Shown: one piece after another, positions 1-7,993 of the stretch
Numbering within the stretch: the first letter of the stretch is position 1
Layout of the letters: every line of letters starts with the position of its first letter
Assembly (NCBI GenBank): GCA_963695195.1
Contig: CAVOGE010000007.1
Location: 1,240,001 to 1,304,000 of the forward strand
Direction of reading: 5' to 3'
Source of the DNA: CF-167 sp963695195
GTDB lineage: Bacteria; Chloroflexota; Limnocylindria; QHBO01
Length of the DNA stretch: 64,000 nt
The notes under the pieces: generated by a model
The model's database searches: none
Told to the model about the DNA's origin: nothing
The model's input: only the letters and a program-made list of their open reading frames with translations
Translations under genes and position numbers: made by a program

Positions 1-190
1 CGATGGCGACGTTGGAGGCGTCACTCACCAGCACCTTGCCGGCGAAGTACTGGCTGCCACCCTCGACCAGGGCGTTGATCTTGTTGGCCATGGAGCTGAA
101 GACGACCAGCGCCCAGATGCCAATGGTGATGCCAAGGATGGTGAGGGTCGTCCGCAACTTGCGGCGGGTCAATTGGCGAAGCAGGCGCAA
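1..190 (-). CDS. ABC transporter permease, FtsX/MacB type (N-terminus only)
   Basis: Partial gene running off the left edge; only the first ~63 residues are present. A cytoplasmic basic stretch (RQLTRRKLRTT) leads into a hydrophobic segment (TILGITIGIWALVVF) and then a periplasm-like segment. This is the usual N-terminus of a MacB/FtsX-type permease of a lipoprotein or peptide exporter. I see no ATG in frame. A TTG at 190 with GGAG about 8 nt upstream is the best start, and an in-frame stop lies close upstream. It is separated by 73 nt from the next permease gene on the same strand. Family is inferred from the N-terminus alone. Confidence 0.6.
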   Translation of the reverse strand, partial: MRLLRQLTRRKLRTTLTILGITIGIWALVVFSSMANKINALVEGGSQYFAGKVLVSDASNVAI

Positions 191-263
191 GGATTCGTCT
201 CCGGTGCTCGGATTGCCGATGGGTGGGGGTGAATCTTACCCAATCCCGCCGGGACGCCGGCGA

Positions 264-1379
264 CTAGGCCACCCGTCGACGCAGGGTGGCCGCCGCGGCG
301 ACGATCATCAGTATCGTGAAGCCCGCCAGCACCGCGACGTCGCGCAGGATCACCTCGCTGGCCAGGTCGGCGCCCTCGAGCATGATCGCCCGCAGCGCCT
401 CGACGGCGTAGGTGAGCGGCAGCACGTTGGAGACGACCTGCAGCCAGCCCGGCTCCGCCGAGACCGGCACGATCACACCGCTCAGCAGGATCTGCGGGCT
501 GATGACGACCGGGATGAACTGCACCGCCTGGAACTCGCTTCGGGCGAAGGTCGACAGGAAGATCCCCAGGTTCACCGCACCGAGCACCAGCAGCGCCTCG
601 ACCAGAAAGATCAACAGCACGCTGCCCGCGTTGTACAGGTCCAGGATCCAGAGCGAGAAGAGCAGGATCTCCGCTGCCTGGAGCAGCGCCACGACGCTGA
701 ATCCGACCGAGTAGCCGACCACGATCTCGGTTCGGCGCAGCGGGCTGGCCATCAGCCGCTCCAGGGTGCCCAGTGAGCGCTCGCGCAGGAACGAGACCGA
801 TGTCACGAGGTACACGATGAAGAAGACGAGCAGGCCGACGAACGGGCCGCCGAGCAGGTCCAGGCTGTCGAGATCCGCGCCGCCGTACCGGTAGCTCACG
901 ATAGGCGCGAGCTCCGGGACGGTCAGCCCGCCGAGCGGAGCAAGCTCGCTGGCGGCCGCGACCATCGCCTGCTGGACCGCCCGGAGGGTGGCTGCGGATT
1001 CGCTCGGCTCGGTACCGCGCAGGTGGATGGCCGGGTCGAAGGCGCCGCCCCGCATCACCGAGGCGCTCAGGTCGTCGGGGAGCGAGACGTAGGCTGCCAG
1101 CTCGCCGGAGGTGAGCAGCTCCTCCGCCTCGGGGGCCCCGACGACGCGAGTGTCCACGAGGTCCGAGGCGTCCAGCTGCCGCACGATGGCCGCGCCGAGC
1201 GGGCCGGGATCGTCGTTCACCACGCCCACGCCAGGCAGGTCGCCGCCACCGCCAAGCAGCAGGGCGAAGATGCCCAGGATGACCAGGGGCGCGGCGAACA
1301 GGATGCCCAGGGTTCGATGGTCGTGCCGGAACTGCGCGAGCAGACGAGCGGTGATCGCCATGGTGCGACGCCAGCTCAC
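264..1379 (-). CDS. ABC-2 type transporter permease
   Basis: 371-residue membrane subunit of an ABC exporter. One membrane segment lies near residues 25-45 (TLGILFAAPLVILGIFALLL). A large extracytoplasmic domain follows, then five hydrophobic segments in the C-terminal half, including VGLLVFFIVYLVTSVSF and an SPLRRTEIVVG loop typical of ABC-2 permeases. The GTG start at 1379 overlaps the stop of the upstream ATPase gene (GTGA), so the two are translationally coupled. An ATG at 1361 is the alternative start. The substrate (drug, lipid or polysaccharide) cannot be told from sequence. Confidence 0.9.
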   Translation of the reverse strand: MSWRRTMAITARLLAQFRHDHRTLGILFAAPLVILGIFALLLGGGGDLPGVGVVNDDPGPLGAAIVRQLDASDLVDTRVVGAPEAEELLTSGELAAYVSLPDDLSASVMRGGAFDPAIHLRGTEPSESAATLRAVQQAMVAAASELAPLGGLTVPELAPIVSYRYGGADLDSLDLLGGPFVGLLVFFIVYLVTSVSFLRERSLGTLERLMASPLRRTEIVVGYSVGFSVVALLQAAEILLFSLWILDLYNAGSVLLIFLVEALLVLGAVNLGIFLSTFARSEFQAVQFIPVVISPQILLSGVIVPVSAEPGWLQVVSNVLPLTYAVEALRAIMLEGADLASEVILRDVAVLAGFTILMIVAAAATLRRRVA

Positions 1380-2095
1380 GACGTGCCCTCCGCCAGGGTG
1401 AGGAACGCGTCCTCGAGCCGATTCGCCCCGGCAAGCGCCAGGAGGTCGGCCGCGGATCCCTCGGCCAGCAGCCTGCCCCCGCGGATCATCCCCAGTCGAT
1501 CACAGCGCTCCGCCTCGTCCATCACGTGGCTGGAGACGATGATCGTTGTCCCGCTGGCTGCCATGGCCCGGAACCCGTTCCACAGCTGCACGCGGAGCTG
1601 CGGGTCAACGCCCACCGTCGGCTCGTCCAGGAGCAGCACCTCTGGCCGGTGGACGACCGCACAGGCGAGGGAGAGGCGCGTTCGCATCCCGCCGCTCAGG
1701 GTGGCCACCACCGCGCGCCGGCGGTCCTCGAGTTCCACGAAGCGCAGGGCGGCCTCCACATCGCCGCCGCCGTGAATGCGTGCGAAGAAGCGCACGTTCT
1801 CTTCCGCGGTAAGGTCGCCGTACAGGGCCGCGGCCTGGGTCATGTACCCGATGCGCGACAGCACTTCCCGGTCGGGCATCCGCGTTCCGAGGAGGGTGAC
1901 CTCCCCCTCGATTCCGTCGACCAGGCCCAGGATCGCCCGGATCAGCGTCGTCTTGCCAGATCCGTTCGGTCCGAGCAGGCCGTACACCTGGCCGCGCGGC
2001 ACGCGCAGGGTGATCCCGTCGAGGGCCTGGATCTGCCCGAATCGCTTGCGCGCCGCGCCGACGTCGACGGCGAATGCGGTCTCTGCATCGGCCAT
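1376..2095 (-). CDS. ABC transporter ATP-binding protein
   Basis: 239-residue ATPase partner of the adjoining ABC-2 permease. It has a Walker A (GPNGSGKTT), a Q-loop (MTQAAALYGDL), a degenerate signature (LSGGM), a Walker B (LLLDEPTVGVDP) and an H-loop (SSHVMDE). These are the full set of catalytic elements of a CcmA/DrrA-type exporter ATPase. I chose the ATG at 2095 because the frame upstream encodes only Arg/Ser-rich noise and overlaps a small gene on the other strand. A -10-like box sits 8 nt before this ATG. The two-gene unit is a typical drug or lipid efflux pair. Confidence 0.93.
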   Translation of the reverse strand: MADAETAFAVDVGAARKRFGQIQALDGITLRVPRGQVYGLLGPNGSGKTTLIRAILGLVDGIEGEVTLLGTRMPDREVLSRIGYMTQAAALYGDLTAEENVRFFARIHGGGDVEAALRFVELEDRRRAVVATLSGGMRTRLSLACAVVHRPEVLLLDEPTVGVDPQLRVQLWNGFRAMAASGTTIIVSSHVMDEAERCDRLGMIRGGRLLAEGSAADLLALAGANRLEDAFLTLAEGTS

Positions 2096-2103
2096 TGACG
2101 CCA

Positions 2104-2109
2104 AGAATA
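2104..2109 (-). promoter_or_regulatory. -10 box of a leaderless promoter, ABC ATPase gene
   Basis: TATTCT, read on the minus strand, ends 8 nt before the ATG at 2095. No Shine-Dalgarno sequence lies between. Confidence 0.45.
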
Positions 2110-2207
2110 GACACCCCGCCGGGGTATTGCGGCCGCGCGACGCCCGGCTATGATCAGCCGAGTGCGATCCACGCCGACGCCGTCGGACGCCGCGAGGAGG
2201 ATCAGAC

Positions 2208-2297
2208 GTGAGCCACCACGAGAAGAAGGAAGCCAAGCCCGCCAAGAAGGCGACGCCCGCCACCAAGAAGGCGGCGCCTGCAAAGAAGAAGAAGTAA
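2208..2297 (+). CDS. 29-residue Lys/Ala/Pro-rich basic peptide
   Basis: GTG start at 2208 preceded by GAGGAGG with a 7-nt gap, a strong ribosome binding site, and ending in TAA at 2297. The product opens MSHHEKKEAKPAKKA and then repeats KKA/PAKK blocks to end in four lysines, with no hydrophobic residues apart from alanine. It resembles the disordered Lys/Ala tails of mycobacterial HU and histone H1-like proteins. A role in binding nucleic acid or polyphosphate is a guess. It stands divergent from the ABC ATPase gene and converges on msrA. Confidence 0.6.
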   Translation: MSHHEKKEAKPAKKATPATKKAAPAKKKK

Positions 2298-2338
2298 CGC
2301 AGGCGGAGATTCGAGCAACGAGGGGTCCACAGGGGCCC

Positions 2339-3025
2339 CTAGACCTGCTCCATGGCCTGCACGGGATCGCCCAATCGCACCGCCAGCCCCATCGGACAGG
2401 CGACGCCGGTGCCGTGATCAGGGCAGTAGCCGTTCGGGTTCTTGGCCAGGTACTGCTGGTGGTAGTCCTCGGCAAAGAAGAACTCCGGCGCGTCGACGAT
2501 CTCGGTCGTGATCGGTCCATAGCCTGCCTTCGTCAGCTCGACCTGGTACGCGTCACGTGACGCCTCGGCGGCCACTCGCTGCGCGGGGCCGTGGGTGAAG
2601 ATGGCCGACCGGTACGACGTGCCGTGGTCATTCCCCTGGCGCATGCCCTGCGTCGGGTCGTGCTCCTCCCAGAAGCGCCTCAGCAGCTGCTCATAGCTGA
2701 CGACGGCAGGGTCGAACACGATCCGGACCGCCTCGGCCTGCCCGGTGCGCCCGGTGCAGACCTCGCTGTAGGTGGGATTCGGCGTGAAGCCGCCCTGGTA
2801 CCCGACGGCGGTGACGATCACGCCTGGCATCTGCCAGTACATCTTCTCCGGACCCCAGAAGCAGCCCTGGGCGAACTCGGCGGTCTCGGATCCGGCCGGA
2901 TACGGACCCTTCAGCGGCTGGTCGTTGACGAAATGGCGCTCAGCGGTGGGAAGTGGCTCGGCTCGGCCGGGTAGCGCGTCGGCTCGATCAGGCAGGGCGG
3001 AGTTGCGCCCAAGATTTTGGAACAT
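2339..3025 (-). CDS. msrA: Peptide-methionine (S)-S-oxide reductase
   Basis: 228-residue MsrA that repairs methionine-S-sulfoxide in proteins using thioredoxin. The catalytic motif GCFWG has its Cys at about residue 55. Other conserved parts are DALPGR near the N-terminus as in the long E. coli type, VGYQGG, YSEVCTGRTGQAE and FWEEHDPTQ. Two cysteines near residues 200-211 are candidates for resolving cysteines. The ATG at 3025 fits the family and has a -10 box 6 nt upstream. A farther in-frame start adds 11 residues of no family similarity. Thioredoxin, the expected reductant, is encoded elsewhere in this window (35832-36170). Confidence 0.96.
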   Translation of the reverse strand: MFQNLGRNSALPDRADALPGRAEPLPTAERHFVNDQPLKGPYPAGSETAEFAQGCFWGPEKMYWQMPGVIVTAVGYQGGFTPNPTYSEVCTGRTGQAEAVRIVFDPAVVSYEQLLRRFWEEHDPTQGMRQGNDHGTSYRSAIFTHGPAQRVAAEASRDAYQVELTKAGYGPITTEIVDAPEFFFAEDYHQQYLAKNPNGYCPDHGTGVACPMGLAVRLGDPVQAMEQV

Positions 3026-3031
3026 GGCGCG

Positions 3032-3037
3032 AGTGTA
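3032..3037 (-). promoter_or_regulatory. -10 box of a leaderless promoter, msrA
   Basis: TACACT on the minus strand, 6 nt before the msrA ATG, with no ribosome binding site. Confidence 0.55.
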
Positions 3038-3106
3038 GTCCGCGGTTGTGACGCCCACGTGACGGACCGATGAAGAACGCGGTCACGTCTCGTGGCCGCT
3101 GCCGGC

Positions 3107-3535
3107 TCAGCCGCCGTCCTCGTCCAGCAGGATGGCCCGCAGCAGATCGGTCGCGGTCAGCACGCCGATCGGCGCCCCCTCTTCGTCGACGACCACCACG
3201 CGGTGATAGTGCCCGTCGAGCATCAGGCGAGCCGCCCGCTGGACGCTGGTGGCCATGTGGACGGTGACGGCGGGACGGGTCATCAGGTGGTGGACCTTGA
3301 CGCGGTCCCACGCTGCGCCGATCAGCTCGCTCGATCGTGCGTTGAGCAGGTCGGTCTGGCTGATCACCCCCACCACGGCGCCGTCGGTTACCACCGGCAG
3401 GCCGCTGATTCGGTAGCTCTTCAGCAGCAGCTCGGCTTCGTGGACTGTCGCTTGAGCGTCGATGACCACGGGATCGGCGGTCATCAGGTTTCCCACCTTT
3501 GGGGTCGTCGCGCGCGGGCTTGCCGTTCTCGCCAT
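3107..3535 (-). CDS. CBS-domain pair protein
   Basis: 142-residue protein made almost wholly of two CBS domains (about residues 14-65 and 80-140). It shows the usual VGNLMTADPVVI and VHHLMTRPAVTV entry motifs and G(V/A)xxGVxTxTDLL ends. Stand-alone CBS pairs bind adenine nucleotides and often act as energy or stress sensors, but the partner is unknown. AGGAGG lies 8 nt before the ATG at 3535. A GTG 9 nt further up would leave no room for it, so the ATG is preferred. No functional link to msrA can be shown. Confidence 0.9.
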   Translation of the reverse strand: MARTASPRATTPKVGNLMTADPVVIDAQATVHEAELLLKSYRISGLPVVTDGAVVGVISQTDLLNARSSELIGAAWDRVKVHHLMTRPAVTVHMATSVQRAARLMLDGHYHRVVVVDEEGAPIGVLTATDLLRAILLDEDGG

Positions 3536-3711
3536 CGGTCGCACCTCCTGCGGTCGAGCCTGACCGATGCCGCAGGCACGAGATATGGCCGATCGGCACG
3601 ATCCGCCCGTGCCGGCCGTCCCAAACGCTCGGGATCAGACGGGGGGCAGCCAGCAGCCGGGCGAGGGGGCCCCGCCCGGCTGCCAGGAGATAACGTAGTC
3701 GAGGTGTGGCG

Positions 3712-4269
3712 CTAGGCCGGCGCTCCGGATTCGGAGCGATTCTCGCCGGAGAAGAACCAGCGCCGAAGCGTCGGTGAGAACATCTGGCCGACGGTCGCAT
3801 CGAGGCCCATGTAGTTGCCCGCGCCGATCACGGCCAGCCCAAAGGTGACCACCGCGTAGGTCAGGTGCTGGTTCACGATGCCGTACTGGAAGTCCCAGGC
3901 CGCGAAGAAGAAGAACATCATCATCAGGGCGCCCATCGTCGCGCCAAAGCGGGTGAGCAGCCCGAGGATCAGGCTGACCCCGATCCCGATCTGTCCGTAG
4001 GGCACCAGGAAGTTGACGATCGTCATGGCGCCATCGTTGGCAGCCAGGCCCGTCCAGAAATCGTGGGTCGGGTTGAACGGACCCTCGGCTCCTGCCGCCA
4101 CAAATGGCCAGCCCAGAGTGCCACCGGTCCCGAACTGCAGGAATCCACCCGCCGACCAGGCCTCATCTCCGGCTCCGAGGACCTTCTCAAGGCCAGCCCA
4201 GAGGAAGATGACACCGATCACCAGCCGAGCGAAGCCGACAAATGCGAGGTATCTGCCTGTGACGTACAT
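3712..4269 (-). CDS. DoxX-family membrane protein
   Basis: 185-residue integral membrane protein with four predicted helices, including LAFVGFARLVIGVIFLWAGLEK, the Phe-rich ALMMMFFFFAAWDF segment and AVVTFGLAVIGAGNYMGLD. The R-x-x-x-G-x-x-F-x-x-x-G-x-x-K pattern of the first helix and the overall plan match the DoxX/DoxD (thiosulfate:quinone oxidoreductase small subunit-like) family. In bacteria many DoxX members are linked to redox or sulfur stress; its substrate is not evident. The ATG at 4269 has GGAGG 7 nt upstream; longer versions lack a signal. Confidence 0.85.
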   Translation of the reverse strand: MYVTGRYLAFVGFARLVIGVIFLWAGLEKVLGAGDEAWSAGGFLQFGTGGTLGWPFVAAGAEGPFNPTHDFWTGLAANDGAMTIVNFLVPYGQIGIGVSLILGLLTRFGATMGALMMMFFFFAAWDFQYGIVNQHLTYAVVTFGLAVIGAGNYMGLDATVGQMFSPTLRRWFFSGENRSESGAPA

Positions 4270-4428
4270 GTATGGTCCTCCATCCCATTGATCCGGCTGG
4301 CCCGTGCGTGGCGACACTCGGATCTTGTGGGGCAGGGTACAGCGATCGCCCGATATCAAGCGGTCCATCCGGCCCAAATCCGGTGGGCCACTCGGCCGGA
4401 ATCGATGGGCGCACGCGGTCCGGGACGG

Positions 4429-4992
4429 CTACCGCCGTACGCGACCGGTCGCGAATGGCTCCCCATGCCCCGGCACGACCGTGTCGGCGGCGGTCAGGAT
4501 CCGGCGTCGGCTGACCTCGAGTGCGGCCTGGTCATCGGCCAGCGGATCAATCTCCGGAGTCCGGTCGCCCCGCCACCAGGCGTGGGTGCAGGCAACAACC
4601 CCGTCATCCGTCTCCACCAGGAGCGTCGCGTCCTCCTTCGTGTGACCCGGGGTCAGCATCAAGGTGGCGTGATCACTTACCCGATGACCGTCCCCCGGAT
4701 GATCCAGCCACTGATCGCCGCGGTATCGGGCCCAGAAGTCCACCACCTCGGCGTTCGGGAAGAGGGCGATGTTGATCGTGTGATCGGGGTGGTGATGCGT
4801 GATCACCACGTGGGTCACCTGCTCCGGCGCCACCCCGTGCGTCCCCAGCGGGGCGAGGATGAGATCACGGTCGGCCACCATTCCCGGATCCACGACGATG
4901 ATCGCTGAGCCGTCGATCACCAGGCTGACCGTTCCTGCGACTCCGTCGTCCCGAACGTAGCCGGTGTGCAGGAGATGGAAGCGAGCGGACAC
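4429..4992 (-). CDS. MBL-fold metallohydrolase (MBLAC1-like)
   Basis: 187-residue zinc hydrolase of the metallo-beta-lactamase fold. The metal motif ITHHHPDH has His66, His68, Asp70 and His71. It is followed by LTPGHTKEDA, a THAWW element where many relatives carry the bridging Asp, and a C-terminal PGHGEPF. The small size and THHHPDHTxNxxLFP pattern resemble MBLAC1-like hydrolases; the substrate is unknown. The start is a GTG at 4992 with a -10 box 6 nt upstream. It is divergent from the gene at 5034, with only 41 nt between start codons. Confidence 0.88.
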   Translation of the reverse strand: MSARFHLLHTGYVRDDGVAGTVSLVIDGSAIIVVDPGMVADRDLILAPLGTHGVAPEQVTHVVITHHHPDHTINIALFPNAEVVDFWARYRGDQWLDHPGDGHRVSDHATLMLTPGHTKEDATLLVETDDGVVACTHAWWRGDRTPEIDPLADDQAALEVSRRRILTAADTVVPGHGEPFATGRVRR

Positions 4993-4998
4993 GCTCGC

Positions 4999-5004
4999 AG
5001 TCTA
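4999..5004 (-). promoter_or_regulatory. -10 box of a leaderless promoter, MBL hydrolase
   Basis: TAGACT on the minus strand, 6 nt before the GTG start. It faces the divergent -10 box at 5022-5027 with exactly 17 nt between the two. Confidence 0.5.
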
Positions 5005-5021
5005 GCGGGCGCCGGCTCGGG

Positions 5022-5027
5022 TACGAT
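5022..5027 (+). promoter_or_regulatory. -10 box of a leaderless promoter, gene at 5034
   Basis: TACGAT on the plus strand, 6 nt before the ATG at 5034. Confidence 0.5.
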
Positions 5028-5033
5028 CGACGC

Positions 5034-5525
5034 ATGACCCTGCCTCCCGAGGACCATCGGCTCCAGCCCGACCACGCGCCGACGCCCTTCAGCGCTGCCC
5101 AGATCCGCGACGGGTGTCCCGCCGGCCGGACCATTCGGGTCCGCCGTGAGGCGCCGGGCGACACTCCGACTGACCGCGTGATCCGTTTCGTCGAGGTCGA
5201 CGCCTACGGCGCAGTGCAGGAATTCCAGCCGGCCGACCCGGAGGATCGTCCCGTCGGCGAGGCCGCGAAGCGCCGGTCGAGCTGGCTTGAGCTCCAGAGT
5301 CATGCGTCTCAGCCAGCGGTTGCCACCGCGATCGACGAGGTCGATCTCTCGTTGCCCTTCGGTGTCGAAGCGTGCTGGCGCTACACCGTGATGAACGAGG
5401 AGGGGAGCACGATCTTCTGGTTCGCAAAGCGGCTGCCAGGGATGCCGGTCCAGGTGGAGGAGTGGATCGGCGAAGCACGTGTCAGTCGCACGGTGATGGT
5501 CGCCAATTCATTCGGCGGCGCATGA
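5034..5525 (+). CDS. Hypothetical soluble protein, 163 residues
   Basis: I do not recognise a family. The protein has no signal peptide or membrane segment. The N-terminal third is charged and Pro-rich (TLPPEDHRLQPDHAPTP). The rest alternates short beta-like stretches (TDRVIRFVEVDAYG, GSTIFWFAKRLPG, SRTVMVANSF), suggesting a small beta-rich domain. Codon use resembles neighbouring genes and a well-placed -10 box precedes the ATG, so I think the gene is real. It is divergently arranged with the MBL hydrolase and may share its regulation. Confidence 0.7.
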   Translation: MTLPPEDHRLQPDHAPTPFSAAQIRDGCPAGRTIRVRREAPGDTPTDRVIRFVEVDAYGAVQEFQPADPEDRPVGEAAKRRSSWLELQSHASQPAVATAIDEVDLSLPFGVEACWRYTVMNEEGSTIFWFAKRLPGMPVQVEEWIGEARVSRTVMVANSFGGA

Positions 5526-5597
5526 ACGCTCCGCGGCTGCGAGGCGTAGCAACTGTGTCGCATGAATCGGGTCGGCCGGCCCGCCACGGTGACGCTC

Positions 5598-5627
5598 GAT
5601 GCCCCGCCTGCACCCTGGCGGGGCATC
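5598..5627 (+). terminator. Hairpin terminator after the 5034-5525 gene
   Basis: Perfect 11-bp stem (GATGCCCCGCC with GGCGGGGCATC) and an 8-nt loop. There is only a weak T-run behind it, so it may be Rho-independent only in part. The rest of 5526-5867 holds no gene I can support. Confidence 0.6.
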
Positions 5628-5867
5628 GTTGCATCCCATCTCGGGGATCGGCTGTGGATAATCCGTCGCGGCCACCGAAAAGTCGGGGATAAACCGGGTT
5701 GCCTCGCCTGGCGGCTGGCCGCTATTCTCTGGTTGTCCCGAAGGGGCAGCAATACCGGATCATGAGATTGCATCAAGGGTTCCGGTACCGGCGTGGCGGT
5801 CTCGCACCGCGGCGTCGGGGCAGTTCCTTCGGGACATTTCGTTGCCCTCATGGAGGGGTCCATCCCG

Positions 5868-6749
5868 ATGACCGATGAGTCCTGGACCGTCGAGATCGAC
5901 CCTCCGGTGCTCCTGCCCGGCCGCCCCGTGTCGGTCTCTCTGACGTACACCCCAAAGCGGGATCACGACGGCCGTGGCGTGCGGGCCGTCCTGCGATGCC
6001 GTGAGCGATACCGCTACGACCGCACCGAGTCGGATGGCAAGACGACGCGTACCGTGACCCACACCGCCGTGGCGGAGATTGCGCGCGTCGAGGTCGATCT
6101 CGCCGGACCGCAGCACTTCGTGCGCGGGCAGGCGTACACGTGGCACGCCGCCTTCGAGGTTCCCGGCCTTGGACCCGCCACCTTCGAGGGTGAGGCGCTC
6201 CGGTGCGACTGGACGGTGGAAGCCAATGTCGACGTGCCGATGGGATTTGACCCTCGCGTCGAGCGGAGCGTCAAGGTCGCGCAGCCGATGGCGCTGCTGC
6301 GCGCCGGCGTCGTCGACACCGGCCAGTACGGCCTCTTCGAGGAGGCTCCCGTCAACCTCGACGCGCGCCCGGCGCAGGTTCGCCTCGAGCCGGTCCCGGT
6401 GTCGTTGCAGTCGGCGTTCGAAGGCTCATTCACCGTGGAGACCGGTGACCCGATTGCGGTTGAGGAGGTGCGTCTCGAGCTCCGCGTGCGTGCGCAGGTC
6501 ACCGTGTCGGGGGGACATCACGAAGAGATCGTGGTCTGGCGCGGCACGCTCGAACCAGGCCCGGGTGATTTCGGAGGGGCGCTGACGTCACATCCGTTCC
6601 GGGGAGACGCGGTCGGCGCGTGGCTGCCCACGATCGACCTGCCGCATGGCCGCGCCCGCGGTCGCTTTCACGTGATCCTGGCCCGCGACTGGGCGCGCGA
6701 TACCCACTACGAGCGCGACGTGGCGATCGCGACCACCGCGGAGCTCTAG
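5868..6749 (+). CDS. Arrestin-fold (Spo0M/Vps26-like) protein
   Basis: 293-residue all-beta protein with two sandwich-like halves. The N-terminal half (WTVEIDPPVLLPGRPVSVSL and RVEVDLAG) ends in the linker WTVEANVDVPMGFDP, and the second half starts at VSLQSAFEGSFTVETGDPI. The linker pattern W-x-V-E-A-x-x-D-V-P-x-x-x-D is common in bacterial arrestin-like proteins. These are thought to act as scaffolds; a partner is not visible here. GGAGGGG lies 9 nt before the ATG at 5868, which decides this start over in-frame codons upstream. Its last 4 nt overlap the convergent kinase gene. Confidence 0.65.
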   Translation: MTDESWTVEIDPPVLLPGRPVSVSLTYTPKRDHDGRGVRAVLRCRERYRYDRTESDGKTTRTVTHTAVAEIARVEVDLAGPQHFVRGQAYTWHAAFEVPGLGPATFEGEALRCDWTVEANVDVPMGFDPRVERSVKVAQPMALLRAGVVDTGQYGLFEEAPVNLDARPAQVRLEPVPVSLQSAFEGSFTVETGDPIAVEEVRLELRVRAQVTVSGGHHEEIVVWRGTLEPGPGDFGGALTSHPFRGDAVGAWLPTIDLPHGRARGRFHVILARDWARDTHYERDVAIATTAEL

Positions 6750-7261
6750 GACCGGCTCCGCTCGACGCGCGTCGAATCGACCGCGCTCGCGGTGGAGAGG
6801 ATTTCGACCGGCCCGAAACCCTCGGCCTCGAGGCCGGCGAGCGAGTCACGCATCTTGGTGTGTTGTCGTCGGACGGCGGCCGGCGGCACCTGCCGGTCCG
6901 CCCGTGCCGCATTGCGGCGCAGGCACACGTCGAGCGGGAGGTCGAAGACGATCGCAACCGATCGCCGATCATGCCGGCGCGCAACAGCAAGCAATCGTTC
7001 GCGTGCCCACCGGTCGACGTTGGTGGCGTCCACCACCGTCAGCCGCCCGCGGGCGAGGCGCAGGGTGAGGGCCGTGTGGAGCAGTTCGAAGGCTGCATCG
7101 GTCGCCGATTGGTCGTTCGGATCGTCAGCCACCAGCGCACGCATCCCATCCGAGGAGAGAGCCTCGGTCGGCGCGAAGTGCCGCGCCGCGAAGGTCGACT
7201 TGCCGGCACCGCTGGGACCGATGAGGACCACCATCGCGTCGCGCGGCAGCGTCAGGCTCAC
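6746..7261 (-). CDS. P-loop kinase, polynucleotide-kinase-like (AAA_33)
   Basis: 171-residue ATP-binding protein. It has a Walker A (IGPSGAGKST, about residues 13-22), a DGMRALVADDPNDQSAT segment and TVVDATNVDRWARERLL. The latter resembles the T4 Pnkp-type kinase motif (VDATN) in which a backbone Asp acts on a 5'-hydroxyl. A lid rich in Arg follows (CLRRNAARADRQVP). The GTG start overlaps the stop of the upstream SRAP gene (GTGA), so the two are coupled. RNA/DNA 5'-kinase activity is plausible but unproven; a nucleotide or small-molecule kinase is the alternative. Confidence 0.8.
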   Translation of the reverse strand: MSLTLPRDAMVVLIGPSGAGKSTFAARHFAPTEALSSDGMRALVADDPNDQSATDAAFELLHTALTLRLARGRLTVVDATNVDRWARERLLAVARRHDRRSVAIVFDLPLDVCLRRNAARADRQVPPAAVRRQHTKMRDSLAGLEAEGFGPVEILSTASAVDSTRVERSRS

Positions 7262-7965
7262 AGTCCGTCACTCCATCGGGTGAGTGGGTCGAGCAGTGCC
7301 GGCCCTTCGTTGCGCACGTTGTTCACTGCCGGCGAGACGGCGTACGCGGTCAGCAGCTCCGTCGCCGCGGGGCGAAGGAGTGAGCGCAGGTCCTCGGCCG
7401 GGGTCGACTCCGCCAGCCAGGCATCCCAGTCGCCCGGATCGAGGATGACCGGCATTCGATCGTGTACGCGCGCCACCAGTTCATTGGCGTCGGTGGTGAG
7501 GATGCTGCAGGAATAGAGCCGCTCCGCCGTTTCGGGGTTCCGCCAGACCGCCCACAGCCCGGCCAGGGCGAGCGGCTCGCCATCGTCGCGGCGGATCGCG
7601 AACGGCTCGGAGCGCAGCGTCCGCCCGGTGGTCGGATCGCGATGGCGGCGCCACTCGTAGAACGCCTCGGCGGGCACGATGCAGCGATGACGGCGGAACG
7701 AGGTTCTGAAGGCCGGCGAGGTCTCGGCCGTCTCCGACCGCGCGTTGATCAGCCGGGCGCCATCCTTGATGCTCTTGGCGTAGAAGGGGACCAGCCCCCA
7801 TCGAAAGGTGTCCACGACGCGCTCGCCATGGTGCTCCACGACGGCAGCCACCTGGTCGGTGGGCGCAACGTTGAACTGCGCCTCGGGCAGCTCGGCCGCG
7901 GGACGGGCGTGGAAGATGCGTGCGAGCTCCTCAGCGGAGCGCGGCTGGGCAAAGCGGCCGCACAT
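7258..7965 (-). CDS. SOS response-associated peptidase (SRAP/YedK/HMCES)
   Basis: 235-residue SRAP protein, which covalently caps abasic sites in single-stranded DNA through its N-terminal Cys2. The start is set by the invariant MCGRFAQ at 7965, since Cys2 must be freed by removing Met. Other conserved parts are FNVAPTDQVAAV, WGLVPFYAKS, INARSET, RCIVPAEAFYEW, the SILTTDAN-type segment and HDRMPVIL. All catalytic residues I can place (Cys2, Asn in INARSET, Glu in AEAFYEW, His in HDRMP) are intact. It sits in a run of three same-strand genes with a small Cys-containing protein upstream and a kinase downstream. Confidence 0.95.
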   Translation of the reverse strand: MCGRFAQPRSAEELARIFHARPAAELPEAQFNVAPTDQVAAVVEHHGERVVDTFRWGLVPFYAKSIKDGARLINARSETAETSPAFRTSFRRHRCIVPAEAFYEWRRHRDPTTGRTLRSEPFAIRRDDGEPLALAGLWAVWRNPETAERLYSCSILTTDANELVARVHDRMPVILDPGDWDAWLAESTPAEDLRSLLRPAATELLTAYAVSPAVNNVRNEGPALLDPLTRWSDGL

Positions 7966-7993
7966 CGGCTCGCCCCGCGCGACGGGCGGCCGG

